A stretch of DNA of 64,000 nucleotides. Source: Ignavibacteriales bacterium (lineage in GTDB: Bacteria > Bacteroidota > Ignavibacteria > Ignavibacteriales > Melioribacteraceae). The stretch is from assembly GCA_020635285.1 (NCBI GenBank), contig JACKAB010000044.1, forward strand, positions 496,001 to 560,000, given 5' to 3'. The notes under the pieces are model-generated. The model ran no database searches, was not told the origin of the DNA, and worked only from the letters and a program-made list of their open reading frames with translations. Positions 47,884 to 55,774 of the stretch are shown here, piece by piece. Within the stretch, counting starts at the first letter, position 1, and the number at the start of each line of letters is the position of its first letter. The translations under genes were made by a program, and so were the position numbers.

Positions 47884-48125
47884 TATCTTTATCGCTACTA
47901 CTTACATCTTAAATTGAAACGTAAAGTGCTAAAAGTATTGTCTGATTTACAATATCAATATTTAAATTTAGTTAGGATTTTAATTATGAAGTTCTTAGAA
48001 TAAAAAAGGGTATATTTCAAAATTTTTTAATTCTAAACAAATTTAGAAGTTAAATCATAACACCGTATTAAAATTCTCAATTAAAAATTTAGATGGAGCC
48101 TTTTTTATAACAAACATTTCAATGG

Positions 48126-48458
48126 TTATTTAATTACCTCAATAATGATATGAAAATTATCGATAGCTGATTCTTCGCCTTCCCAAGCTCTCCAATTCTT
48201 AAATTTGATGTATTGTTTGCCTGGTGATTTAGCATAGAATAAATATTCTTTGAATCCTGATGCTCCCATACCCTCATCAACAGGCTGTATAAAAGTTTCC
48301 TGTTCCAAAGATAGAATATTATCATGAATCCTTTCTAATTCCCATTGAAAACCTGTAGTTGGATTCTCAACTAATCTAACAATAAAATAATTATTTTGAT
48401 TTATCATAAAAGTTTTACCATCACTGTCATTAGTAATAATTAGTTTTTGATCATCCAA
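48126..48458 (-). CDS. Chagasin-family (I42) inhibitor of papain-like proteases
   Basis: The 110-residue protein shows the three inhibitory loops of chagasin: VENPTTGFQWEL near residue 35, GMGASGFKEYLF near residue 66 and the loop FKNWRAWEGEES near residue 90. The family folds as an immunoglobulin-like sandwich and blocks C1A cysteine proteases by inserting the loops into the active cleft. There is no signal peptide, so it acts in the cytoplasm. A C1A protease without a signal peptide is encoded just upstream (49049-50152), so the pair is likely an enzyme and its own inhibitor. Confidence 0.8.
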   Translation of the reverse strand: MDDQKLIITNDSDGKTFMINQNNYFIVRLVENPTTGFQWELERIHDNILSLEQETFIQPVDEGMGASGFKEYLFYAKSPGKQYIKFKNWRAWEGEESAIDNFHIIIEVIK

Positions 48459-48521
48459 GTTTACCTCAATACCTAATTCAAAGATTTAATGAATTATACA
48501 AAAATATTTAGAAAAGAAAAA

Positions 48522-48552
48522 CCGGAGAAATGATTTTTATACAAATCTCCGG
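48522..48552 (-). terminator. Intrinsic terminator after the 48603-49031 gene
   Basis: On the minus strand CCGGAGA and TCTCCGG form a 7-bp GC-rich stem around a 17-base AT-rich loop, followed by TTTTTCTTTTC. It separates the protease group from the inhibitor gene. Confidence 0.7.
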
Positions 48553-48602
48553 CCCATGCTTAATAAACAGTTATTCAATTTGCGCGTAAAACTTATAGTA
48601 GT

Positions 48603-49031
48603 TTACCAAACATACATTTCATGGATCATGGCGTCGGTTTCTTCTCGATAATTTATCTTTGATTGTAATTGTTTAGCGTGTGAAGCCAACATTGTCAAAG
48701 CAACTATCCCTGAGTCTGATCCATTGGCAAGTTTTCTCCATCCAACTCCTGCTATGAGCGCCCAAGAATTTCGGTTTTCATTAATACTCCACAATCCACT
48801 AATGTTCTGAGAATTATGCCATGCTGTAATTCCTGCTGTGTATGATTCCTCAACAAATTCTCCAGGGGGGGGTATTATCGGTGCAGTTTCATTCATTTCT
48901 TCAGTAGTTAAACCTATTTCTTCTATAGGCAAATCCTTTGGCCTTGATTCTATTAGCTTTGATGTATCATCAGATTCTACTCCAGCTAATTTTTGAGGTT
49001 CAGTTTCATCATTCTTATTCCTTTTTGCCAT
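48603..49031 (-). CDS. Hypothetical protein sharing the C-terminal domain of the neighbouring protease
   Basis: The 142-residue protein has an acidic, disordered N-terminal half (RNKNDETEPQKLAGVESDDT) with a Pro-rich link (APIIPPPGEF). From residue 75 it has a compact domain, ISGLWSINENRNSWALIAGV then GWRKLANGSDSGIVALTMLA, ending in EMYVW. The same domain ends the protease at 49049-50152 (ITGLWTVNQNRNAWAYLSGI, GWKRIS, QVYVL). The shared domain may make the two bind each other or a common target. The gene starts 18 bases after the protease stop, so they form an operon. Confidence 0.7.
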   Translation of the reverse strand: MAKRNKNDETEPQKLAGVESDDTSKLIESRPKDLPIEEIGLTTEEMNETAPIIPPPGEFVEESYTAGITAWHNSQNISGLWSINENRNSWALIAGVGWRKLANGSDSGIVALTMLASHAKQLQSKINYREETDAMIHEMYVW

Positions 49032-49048
49032 ATTAATTCTCCTTATTT

Positions 49049-50152
49049 TTATAAAACATAAACTTGTTGTATCATTCCCTTTTCCAGATAGATATTAACA
49101 GGGCGATTGGCAGCTTTTGCCGAAGATAATTGACTCAACATTGTATAGAAGACAACATCGCTTTTAGTGGAGATTCTTTTCCAACCTATACCACTTAAGT
49201 AAGCCCAAGCGTTTCGGTTTTGATTAACTGTCCATAAACCGGTAATTTTTTTATTTTTGTGCAAAATAGTATCTTCTATCCCATCTACTGCCCACATTGT
49301 AGAATCAATTCCGCATTGACCATATGCAATACGAAAATAACCTGCTTCCCCCCAACCTGTGCCCCAACTATTTTTTACTATCCAGTAACCCTGGGTGTCA
49401 TTGTATCCAACACAGCAAACGCAATGGCCACCACTAACTCCACCACTAACATGTTTATAAACTCCACTTCGATAGGAGAAAAAGTCAGCATAAACTGTAA
49501 AACAAGTATTGAGAGGACCTTTTGTTGAAAGCCAATCCTTCATTTGGCTGATATTTTTGATTTCGTGCCAGCCAGTAATTTTGGTAACACCTTGCTGCCA
49601 ATTACCACATAAATTACAGTTTTGATCCCCAGCCGTATAAGGAAAACAACTTTCTTCAACTATTCCAATATTTTTAAATGCGTCCATCGCTGGTGGTACC
49701 CACCACCCATTTCCACAATTTCTACCTTCGTTTTTTGCGATGCAGTAAAATAGATGAGCTTCCGATAAATCCAGATTATAATTAGGATCATTCCTAAGTT
49801 TTTTTAAGGTTCCTTCAACCGTTGCCACTGTTCCAAAAGCAACACATGAACCACAACCTCCTTGGTTTTTAATTGGTGTTATAAAGTTTTTACCTCCAAC
49901 ATTTCTTAAATCATAAGAAGAAGGGTAGCCATAGGCCTTAAGCCCTTCGGATTTGATAGATTTCAAATTTGTTAAAGCTATTTGCTCTCTTAACTCGAGA
50001 GATTCTTCATATGGTCCAGGTACGTAACCAAGATATAAAACCTGTTCTTTTGAACTCAGCTGTGACAAATATGTTTCACCAGCCTGCCACCCTCCATTAA
50101 CTTTATCAATTTCAACTTGTAGCTTTGCAGGTCCTAGATTTTCTTCTTCCAT
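49049..50152 (-). CDS. Papain-family (C1A) cysteine protease with a novel C-terminal domain
   Basis: The 367-residue protein has a helical N-terminal propeptide-like part (residues 1-75) and a full papain domain. The catalytic Cys103 is in NQGGCGSCVAFGTVATVEG (Val replaces the usual Trp after Cys), His243 in SGGHCVCCVGYND, and Asn261 in WIVKNSWGTGWGEAGYFRI. The last 65 residues (ITGLWTVNQNRNAWAYLSGI to QVYVL) form a small beta-rich domain shared with the next gene. No signal peptide is present, unusual for this family, which suggests cytoplasmic processing or export by another route. A strong AGGAA box precedes the ATG at 50152. Confidence 0.85.
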   Translation of the reverse strand: MEEENLGPAKLQVEIDKVNGGWQAGETYLSQLSSKEQVLYLGYVPGPYEESLELREQIALTNLKSIKSEGLKAYGYPSSYDLRNVGGKNFITPIKNQGGCGSCVAFGTVATVEGTLKKLRNDPNYNLDLSEAHLFYCIAKNEGRNCGNGWWVPPAMDAFKNIGIVEESCFPYTAGDQNCNLCGNWQQGVTKITGWHEIKNISQMKDWLSTKGPLNTCFTVYADFFSYRSGVYKHVSGGVSGGHCVCCVGYNDTQGYWIVKNSWGTGWGEAGYFRIAYGQCGIDSTMWAVDGIEDTILHKNKKITGLWTVNQNRNAWAYLSGIGWKRISTKSDVVFYTMLSQLSSAKAANRPVNIYLEKGMIQQVYVL

Positions 50153-50909
50153 TGAATTCCTCCAAAATTGTTAGTTAAAAAAATTAGCAGAAAATTAATA
50201 AGCTCAATTTTTGAGAATAGACACTACCTCCTTTTTTATTTGAATCTTTAAGGTTAATAAAATTGTTAATTCCATGAGTCCTATATGATAGTTTATATAA
50301 ATCAAACCTCTCAAATGGCTTTTAAACATTCAAAATATCTAACAGTTTTTAATTCAATTGAGCTTCCATTTATGGAATTATCTTTTATTAGTCGGAAAGT
50401 GATAAATGAGAATAAACAGATTTTTGAATATTTTAAATGGATGCATTTTAAAATTATCTCTACTGAAAAAACAATAGATTCATTTTCAATTTTTTGGAAG
50501 TTAATCCATTAAAATTAGCCTTATAATTTCATTTTAACTGATTAATCATCTAATTGACTTTAAAAGACTTATAAAAATTAAAAATCAATTGTCCTTGGGA
50601 GAAGCTTAAAAATGTGGGAGAGAATAGTTCGATACAATAGCCGAACGTTTCACTCAAGGATGGAAAAATAAATTACATTACTAAAATATATTTATTTTAT
50701 TAAATGTCAAGTAAATAATTCCAACTTGTCTAAGTTGATATTATTTTGATCAATGCTCGCTGCTGGAGCAAATGAGTACGGCTACTTGCAAATTACTAAA
50801 CTAAAATATGTTGAGCAGTATTACTTACCCATCAAAATAACTGATCGGATTGCAACCAATCGTAAATTAGAGAATTTGGGTCTAAATATAAAGTAATAAA
50901 TTGTTTACT
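50153..50909. other. Intergenic region with an ORF remnant
   Basis: No complete gene is supported. A frame at 50285-50512 encodes 75 residues without recognisable features. At 50753-50896 a 47-codon frame reads MLAAGANEYGYLQITKLKYV, EQYYLPIKITDRIATNRKLE and NLGLNIK. This looks like the end of a larger protein, but there is no matching upstream part. Around 50600 a GC-richer patch (GGGAGAAGCTTAAAAATG) has no identified role. Confidence 0.4.
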
Positions 50910-51317
50910 CTAAATCATATGTGTTAACTCAGTAAGAATAAATTCAACTTGGACAATTAATGCCAGGGTTATATCTTGAGGTTGCTCAATTGGTTTAAAA
51001 CCAAGTAATTCAGCTAGAGCAGGCCATGTACTTGGCCAAAGAAATCCTTGACTAAGATATTGAATTAAATCGACGGGAGTGAAAATTTTACGAGCTTCTT
51101 CATTTGCATATTTTGCACCATAACTTATTCCAAGCATAGTGACTGAAATTACGAGACCAACTCCATATGCTTGCCAACGTGTTATCGTAGAACCAAAAAG
51201 TAAGAAACTTATTGCAACTCCTATTGCGCTGCAGATTAAACATGCAATGAAAACAATCCAAATTTTACCATTATGATTAGCCTTTGCCAATAAATCAATT
51301 TTAAGTTTTTTTATCAT
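50910..51317 (-). CDS. Hypothetical membrane protein with two or three spans
   Basis: The 135-residue protein has a basic N-terminus (MIKKLKIDLLAKANHNGK), two clear spans (WIVFIACLICSAIGVAISFL and YGVGLVISVTMLGISYGAKY) and a more hydrophilic C-terminal half with FTPVDLIQYLSQGFLWPSTW and QDITLALIVQVEFILTEL. I do not recognise a family. It lies alone in the accessory region with long spacers on both sides. Confidence 0.6.
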   Translation of the reverse strand: MIKKLKIDLLAKANHNGKIWIVFIACLICSAIGVAISFLLFGSTITRWQAYGVGLVISVTMLGISYGAKYANEEARKIFTPVDLIQYLSQGFLWPSTWPALAELLGFKPIEQPQDITLALIVQVEFILTELTHMI

Positions 51318-51776
51318 TTTATTTACTCCAGCTTTTTAATTTGTAAAACTATTTTAAGTAAAATATTTGCTTAATAATTTTGATAAATAATGTAATTAAC
51401 AAGATAATGCACTAAGAAAAATATATAAAAAGAATTCAGTTAAAAATTAATTCACATTTTAATAAGAATTATCTTTTATTTTATATCAAATCTGTTTGAA
51501 TGCTTTTTCGAAAATAATACTAGAGAAAAATGGATACTTTTAATAAAACCACATTAATAGATCAGAATTTAGAGCTGTAATTTAAACACTACTCACAGAA
51601 TGGAATATTATGGACAATTTCTAAAAATATTTTTTATACAAAAATTGTCAAGTAAATAATATCAATTTAGAAAATTAATAAAAATGATCGAGAGGCTAAT
51701 GAAAATAGGTGAAATAATAAATCGAGAATAACTAGCTGTATCATTGGTACATTAATTAGGTACACGTCAATTTCAT

Positions 51777-51798
51777 AACCAAGTAGTACTACTTGGTT
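51777..51798. promoter_or_regulatory. 22-bp perfect palindrome with core GTAGTACTAC
   Basis: The perfect palindrome is centred on GTAC at 51786-51789 and has the arms AACCAAGTA/TACTTGGTT. It lies about 180 bp before the secreted-protein gene. It could in principle act as a hairpin terminator because TTTT follows, but no gene reads into it from the left, and the core recurs at three other places near the two-component genes. Confidence 0.6.
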
Positions 51799-51894
51799 TT
51801 ATGCTCTGAATATTCATCTTATATCTAATTATTAAAATATTTCATTTGAAAGAGAGCAAAATATTATGCTTTTCTGAAATATATCTTTTTCCGC

Positions 51895-51904
51895 GTAGTA
51901 CTAC
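51895..51904. promoter_or_regulatory. GTAGTACTAC operator-like site upstream of the secreted-protein gene
   Basis: The same 10-bp palindrome core, here flanked by GC and TTGC, lies 71 bp before the ATG at 51975. That is a usual distance for an activator or repressor site of a promoter serving this gene. Confidence 0.55.
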
Positions 51905-51974
51905 TTGCTTAAAGATTTATTAAATTTATTATTTTAAGTTATATTAATTTTTAATAACTTAATGAGGTAGGAAA

Positions 51975-52415
51975 ATGAATAAAATTTTAAGAAATATTTT
52001 TGGATTAGTTTTAATAAGTTTCTTATTTGTAGGTTCAGTAGTAGGGCAAGAAATTGGTAAAATATTTACAAATGAAGAAGCTGATAATTTGTTTGGTGAA
52101 GTTCTTATTGAAAAAGAAATAGATTTAACAGAGTTAAATAATTTATTAAATAATACCAACAATGTAATTATGTTTAAACTTGATGCAGAAGGATTTACTG
52201 TACTAGGCGATGACAGAAAATTATTATTATCAACTGCTAATTATGTAGAAAAAAATGAAATATTTCATATGTTCAGTAAAAGTAAGGTTCAAGAGTTAGT
52301 TAAAAATGGTACTGGCAAGCTAATTAAATTACAAAAAAGAAATGAAGTTTTTACAATTAACAGTGGCAATTTCACATTAGAACTTTCTTTACCTTGTCCA
52401 CCAGGATGCCACTAG
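51975..52415 (+). CDS. Small secreted protein with C-terminal PCPPGCH
   Basis: The 146-residue protein has a clear signal peptide (LVLISFLFVGSVVGQ). The mature part is acidic and helical (IGKIFTNEEADNLFGEVLIE, DLTELNNLLNNTNNVIMF), then DAEGFTVLGDDRKLLLSTAN, and ends in ELSLPCPPGCH with two Cys. No family is recognised. The ATG has GAGGTAGG upstream. The next gene starts inside its last codons, so the two are coupled. The two palindromic sites upstream suggest tight control by the nearby response regulator. Confidence 0.65.
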   Translation: MNKILRNIFGLVLISFLFVGSVVGQEIGKIFTNEEADNLFGEVLIEKEIDLTELNNLLNNTNNVIMFKLDAEGFTVLGDDRKLLLSTANYVEKNEIFHMFSKSKVQELVKNGTGKLIKLQKRNEVFTINSGNFTLELSLPCPPGCH

Positions 52416-52984
52416 TGGAATTCTACTTAATAATCGCTTTTATTTCAACTTTGGTTTGGTTAACGATGCCTATTGTTTATAGAAATAATAGGCATTTTTA
52501 TTTTTTTCTTTTTCTTGCGTTAAATGATTCACTATCAATTATTTTGTGGACAGTTTTCTCAGTTTCATCTCAATTATTATGGATACCCATACACTACTTA
52601 ATTTTATTAAGTTATGAGCGATATTGGTTAACGAAATATAAATTTTGGATATTAATTGGATTTATACCGATTCTGATCTTAACTTACTTTTCAACAACTA
52701 AAATACAGCTATTTTACGTTTTAGTTACTAATATCGCATTGTTTTTATTATTCGTAAAACCTTTGGTTGTGAAGTTCTTTAATAGTCATCTTAATCTTTT
52801 TTATTTAGTTATGAGTTTTTACGAGTTAATTACGATTACGAAATTAATTATCTTTATTAAGAAAGGATTTCTTGGAATGGAAGCGTTTTACATCGGAACC
52901 ATTTTCCAAATAATCATGGGAATAGTTTTAATTTATATTGGAAAATTTAACAAAGAATTGACCATTGTCTCTGAGGATAGTTAA
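52406..52984 (+). CDS. Polytopic membrane protein (about six spans), unknown function
   Basis: The protein of about 192 residues begins at the ATG at 52406 (MPLVEFYLIIAFISTLVWLT), which overlaps the end of the secreted-protein gene by ten bases. Spans include FYFFLFLALNDSLSIILW, FWILIGFIPILILTYF, LVTNIALFLLFVKPLVV and IGTIFQIIMGIVLIYIG. No conserved motif or family is recognised. As it is coupled to a small secreted protein and faces a histidine kinase pair, a role in sensing or exporting that protein is possible but unproven. Confidence 0.6.
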   Translation: MPLVEFYLIIAFISTLVWLTMPIVYRNNRHFYFFLFLALNDSLSIILWTVFSVSSQLLWIPIHYLILLSYERYWLTKYKFWILIGFIPILILTYFSTTKIQLFYVLVTNIALFLLFVKPLVVKFFNSHLNLFYLVMSFYELITITKLIIFIKKGFLGMEAFYIGTIFQIIMGIVLIYIGKFNKELTIVSEDS

Positions 52985-53616
52985 TTATTTCTCTTTTGTT
53001 CAAATGCATATTTAATCAATTCAATATGAGTTTGAATTTCCAATTTTTGTTTTAAATGAAAACAATGACCCTCAACAGTTCGCACAGAACCAATATTTAA
53101 GATTTCCCCAATTGTTTTAAGCGTTTTCCCCTCACCAAGTAAGTTTAAAACTTCTAATTCTCTTTTCGTAAGATGGTTTGTTTTTCTGACACTCTCAAAT
53201 TTAGATATTATTGTTTCGATTTCTTTATCTGATAAGCCATTGTAGTATAAATTATTATTAAAAACAGTAGTAATTGCTTTTCTTAAGATCTCTTTTGAAC
53301 AGTTTTTAGTGGATAATCCTTTGCCACCGGCTTTATAGATAGAAAAAAAATCACTTGCGGTACATAACTGAGATAAAAACAATACTTTAGGATCATGCTT
53401 ATTTTTTATTAAAGATTTCACAGCTTCAATACCATTTTTTATAGGCATACTAATATCTGCCAGTACAACATCTGGTTTAGTATTGATAAATTGTTCTTCT
53501 AATTCAATTCCGTTTAGCGCTCTTGCAATAAATTTTATTTCAGGGTCTTTTTCAAAAAGCTTAATTACTCCTTCAATAATTAATTTGTGATCATCAGCTA
53601 TTAATACAGTTATCAC
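52981..53616 (-). CDS. NarL/LuxR-family response regulator
   Basis: The 211-residue protein has a receiver domain with the acidic pair Asp8-Asp9 (VLIADDHKLI) and the phospho-acceptor Asp54 in VVLADISMPIKNG. The C-terminal LuxR-type HTH has LTKRELEVLNLLGEGKTLKT and the recognition helix region VRTVEGHCFHLKQKL. It should bind DNA as a dimer after phosphorylation by the kinase encoded just upstream; the genes overlap by four bases. Palindromes with core GTAGTACTAC near this locus are candidate targets. In Bacteroidota such pairs often control nearby accessory genes. Confidence 0.9.
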   Translation of the reverse strand: MITVLIADDHKLIIEGVIKLFEKDPEIKFIARALNGIELEEQFINTKPDVVLADISMPIKNGIEAVKSLIKNKHDPKVLFLSQLCTASDFFSIYKAGGKGLSTKNCSKEILRKAITTVFNNNLYYNGLSDKEIETIISKFESVRKTNHLTKRELEVLNLLGEGKTLKTIGEILNIGSVRTVEGHCFHLKQKLEIQTHIELIKYAFEQKRNN

Positions 53617-54767
53617 TCTGACTCCTCCATTAGTAAGAATTCCAAAAATATTTTAGTACCGGAAGTAGTTGAAATTATTTTAACAGTGCCATTATAGGTT
53701 TCGACTTTCTCACGTAGATTTAATAATCCAAAAGATGATTTATCTTTAGCCAAATTATTAGTAACAGCAAAGCCAATCCCATTATCTGAAATTAAGATTC
53801 GTAACGCATTATTATCGTTCGTTAATTGAATTGAAAAAGAACTGCATTTGGAATGTTTTATTATATTATTAATAGCTTCTTGGCAAATTCTATATATATT
53901 TAGTTTTTGTAACTCATTTGGTATAATAATTTCACTTTCATCACATATCAAAGTGCCTTGCATTTTACCATTTTCATTTATCTTCATTATCAAATTAGTC
54001 AATTCGTTTGATAAACCGTATTTCGTAAGCATTACTGGACTTAGATCATGTGAGATATTCCGAATGTCCTTACTCAGAGAAATTAATTTATCAGTAGTAT
54101 AATCAAAAACCTTAAGAATTTTTGAATTATTGGAATAAGTACTCTTTAGATTGTTTAAATAGTATATTAATACTGTTAACTGATTACCAACGCTATCGTG
54201 CAAAAAGGAGCTAATTTTGGTGTTTTCAATTTCAGTATTGCTATCTACAATTTTCTTTAATTTTTGTAAAGTCTTTTTACTTTCAATTAGCTCATTTTCA
54301 TGGAATACACGAGCAGTAATATCATTGAAATAAACATGCACAAATCTTAATGAGGGTAAGTTTTTAATGACAAGAAAATAAAATTTATTATCAATTTCCT
54401 TTTCCATTTCCATTTCGAATTCAGAATCTGAAAACAATTTATTTTCTTTTACTAAATTTGGTATTATGAGGTCAATCGATGAGTTAAGTAGAGGTGTATT
54501 TTTGAATATTGTTTTTGCTGCTTCGTTCATTGAAATTATTTTACCTTCATAATCAAAACGGATAATAGGATTTGGATTTTTTTCAGTAAAAAGAGCCATT
54601 AGCTCTGCGATTTTTAATTTGAGTTCGAGGGTTTCTTTCTCGATAGGAAGCAAAATTCTATTTTTAATTAAAAGAAGGACAATAACAAGTAAAACTGTAA
54701 ATAAAGCTGCAAATAGAATCGGATTTTCTAAACTAAAGAATGCATTTAACAAACTATTTCCATCCAC
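53613..54767 (-). CDS. Sensor histidine kinase (HisKA_3/HPK7 type) with PAS domain
   Basis: The 384-residue protein has one N-terminal span (ILFAALFTVLLVIVLLLIKN), a PAS domain (IAELMALFTEKNPNPIIRFD, GKIISMNEAAKTIFKN), the dimerisation helix with the phospho-His in SSFLHDSVGNQLTVL, and the ATPase with N-box YRICQEAINNIIKHS, G1 ISDNGIGFAV and G2 FGLLNLREKV. With its short membrane anchor and cytosolic PAS it may sense an internal or membrane signal. It pairs with the response regulator gene that overlaps it. A GTAGTACTAC palindrome lies 63 bp upstream of its ATG, suggesting autoregulation. Confidence 0.9.
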   Translation of the reverse strand: MDGNSLLNAFFSLENPILFAALFTVLLVIVLLLIKNRILLPIEKETLELKLKIAELMALFTEKNPNPIIRFDYEGKIISMNEAAKTIFKNTPLLNSSIDLIIPNLVKENKLFSDSEFEMEMEKEIDNKFYFLVIKNLPSLRFVHVYFNDITARVFHENELIESKKTLQKLKKIVDSNTEIENTKISSFLHDSVGNQLTVLIYYLNNLKSTYSNNSKILKVFDYTTDKLISLSKDIRNISHDLSPVMLTKYGLSNELTNLIMKINENGKMQGTLICDESEIIIPNELQKLNIYRICQEAINNIIKHSKCSSFSIQLTNDNNALRILISDNGIGFAVTNNLAKDKSSFGLLNLREKVETYNGTVKIISTTSGTKIFLEFLLMEESE

Positions 54768-54826
54768 AAGAATATCCTTAATATTTAATTAGTGCCCAAA
54801 TGTAATAAAGTTTTAAGTTAATTACA

Positions 54827-54842
54827 TACGTAGTACTACGTA
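54827..54842. promoter_or_regulatory. 16-bp palindrome with core GTAGTACTAC upstream of the kinase gene
   Basis: TACGTAGTACTACGTA (54827-54842) is a perfect palindrome 60 to 75 bp upstream of the kinase ATG. It shares the 10-bp core with the sites upstream of the secreted-protein gene. Confidence 0.6.
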
Positions 54843-54952
54843 GAAAAATTCAATAAATATAAAAAAATAAACAAAAAGTAAAAATAATTATTTCGTTTAT
54901 TAAACAAAATCAAGACATTTGTTATAAATCTGCGCTAATTAGACCCATCCAC

Positions 54953-54962
54953 GTAGTCCTAC
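54953..54962. promoter_or_regulatory. GTAGTCCTAC, one-mismatch version of the operator-like site
   Basis: GTAGTCCTAC differs by one base from GTAGTACTAC and lies between the kinase gene and the first precursor gene, about 190 bp before the latter. It could serve either direction. Confidence 0.4.
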
Positions 54963-55148
54963 TCTTTTATAATCTACTACATTTTTTAATTTTTAGGAAA
55001 TTTTACTTTAATTTATTAAATATTTGTTTCATTATTATCAATTTACAGCAATTCTAGAAAAATTGGTGTGAAATTTTGGATATTAATATTTATTTAGTAT
55101 TAGCTCAAAATATCATAATTGTATATAATAAATAATTATAATAGAAAA

Positions 55149-55320
55149 ATGATATGTATCATGAAGTTAACTAGAGAAGCTCTTGAAGAAAAAAGAGCTA
55201 AGTAAGATTTATGGTGGAGAATCTTGTATCTCTGCCTCATGTTGCAGTAACTATAAGATGCCAGGGAATGCTGAGGAGATGTCTGATATTTCTAATAATA
55301 AAGATGCTTTTGGAACTTAA
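55149..55320 (+). pseudogene. RiPP precursor peptide, copy 1 (one extra A)
   Basis: The frame from the ATG at 55149 reads MICIMKLTREALEEK, and removing one A of the run near 55190 restores ELSKIYGGESC, then ISASCCSNYKMPGNA and a tail ending NNKDAFGT. The total is 56 residues: a helical leader ending in Gly-Gly and a core with three Cys. This fits the GG-type leader family of Bacteroidota precursors. Compared with the other copies the first residues are different, because the duplicated block begins inside the leader. The extra A may be an error. Confidence 0.7.
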
Positions 55321-55400
55321 TGAAGTTTTTTGAGTATGGTAAAAAATATAAACAAATATATCCTAGTCTAGGAAAATAATGAAAAGTATTAGTGGACAAA

Positions 55401-55422
55401 TGATATTACTAACGTAGTATCA
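55401..55422. promoter_or_regulatory. Imperfect inverted repeat TGATATTAC-N4-GTAGTATCA before precursor 2
   Basis: Arms of nine bases (one G-T mismatch) with a spacer of four lie 37 bp upstream of the precursor 2 start. The right arm contains GTAGTA, the half-site of the palindromes beside the kinase. The same repeat precedes precursor 3 at 55717-55738. Confidence 0.45.
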
Positions 55423-55458
55423 ATCATACATTAATTAACTAAATATAAGGGAGAGGAT

Positions 55459-55636
55459 ATGAAAAAAACTAAGTATCATCGAGTTAACTAGAGAAGCTCT
55501 TGAAGAAAAAGAGCTAAGTAAGATTTATGGTGGAGAATCTTGCATCTCAGCCTCATGTTGCTGTCATTATAATATGCCGGGGAATGCTGAGGAGATGGCT
55601 GATATTTCTAATAATAAAGATGCTTTTGGAACTTAA
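55459..55636 (+). pseudogene. RiPP precursor peptide, copy 2 (one extra A)
   Basis: With one A removed from the seven after ATG, the gene encodes 58 residues: leader MKKLSIIELTREALEEKELS, the step KIYGGESCISASC, core CCHYNMPGNAEEMAD and the end NNKDAFGT. The core has four Cys, three of them consecutive. GGGAGAGG lies three bases before the ATG. The 5' region is identical to that of copy 3, so the two arose by tandem duplication of about 315 bp. As written the frame stops early, but copy 3 shows the intended frame. Confidence 0.75.
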
Positions 55637-55716
55637 TGAAGTTTTTTGAGTATGGTAAAAAATATAAACAAATATATCCTAGTCTAGGAAAATAATGAAA
55701 AGTATTAGTGGACAAA

Positions 55717-55738
55717 TGATATTACTAACGTAGTATCA
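55717..55738. promoter_or_regulatory. Imperfect inverted repeat before precursor 3
   Basis: A second copy of TGATATTAC-N4-GTAGTATCA, part of the duplicated upstream block, lies 37 bp before the precursor 3 ATG. Confidence 0.45.
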
Positions 55739-55774
55739 ATCATACATTAATTAACTAAATATAAGGGAGAGGAT

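Larger units (their letters stand above)
51318..51974. other. Long upstream region of the secreted-protein gene, with palindromes
   Basis: The 650-bp stretch is AT-rich and has no supported gene. It holds the two GTAGTACTAC palindromes at 51777-51798 and 51895-51904 and a 14-mer GTCAAGTAAATAAT (about 51648) that also occurs near 50706. Confidence 0.6.
54768..55148. other. Intergenic region between the kinase and the RiPP precursors
   Basis: The 380-bp AT-rich region separates the divergent kinase operon and RiPP cluster. It contains the palindromes at 54827 and 54953. No gene is seen. Confidence 0.6.

Noticed and set aside
50285..50512. 75-codon plus-strand frame between the protease and membrane-protein genes
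   Set aside because: No motif, no convincing ribosome binding site and no operon partner; kept only as a note in the intergenic entry.
51777..51798. Palindrome as an intrinsic terminator
   Set aside because: A TTTT follows the stem, but no gene is transcribed into it from the left, and the same core is found at three promoter-like positions, so an operator is the better reading.
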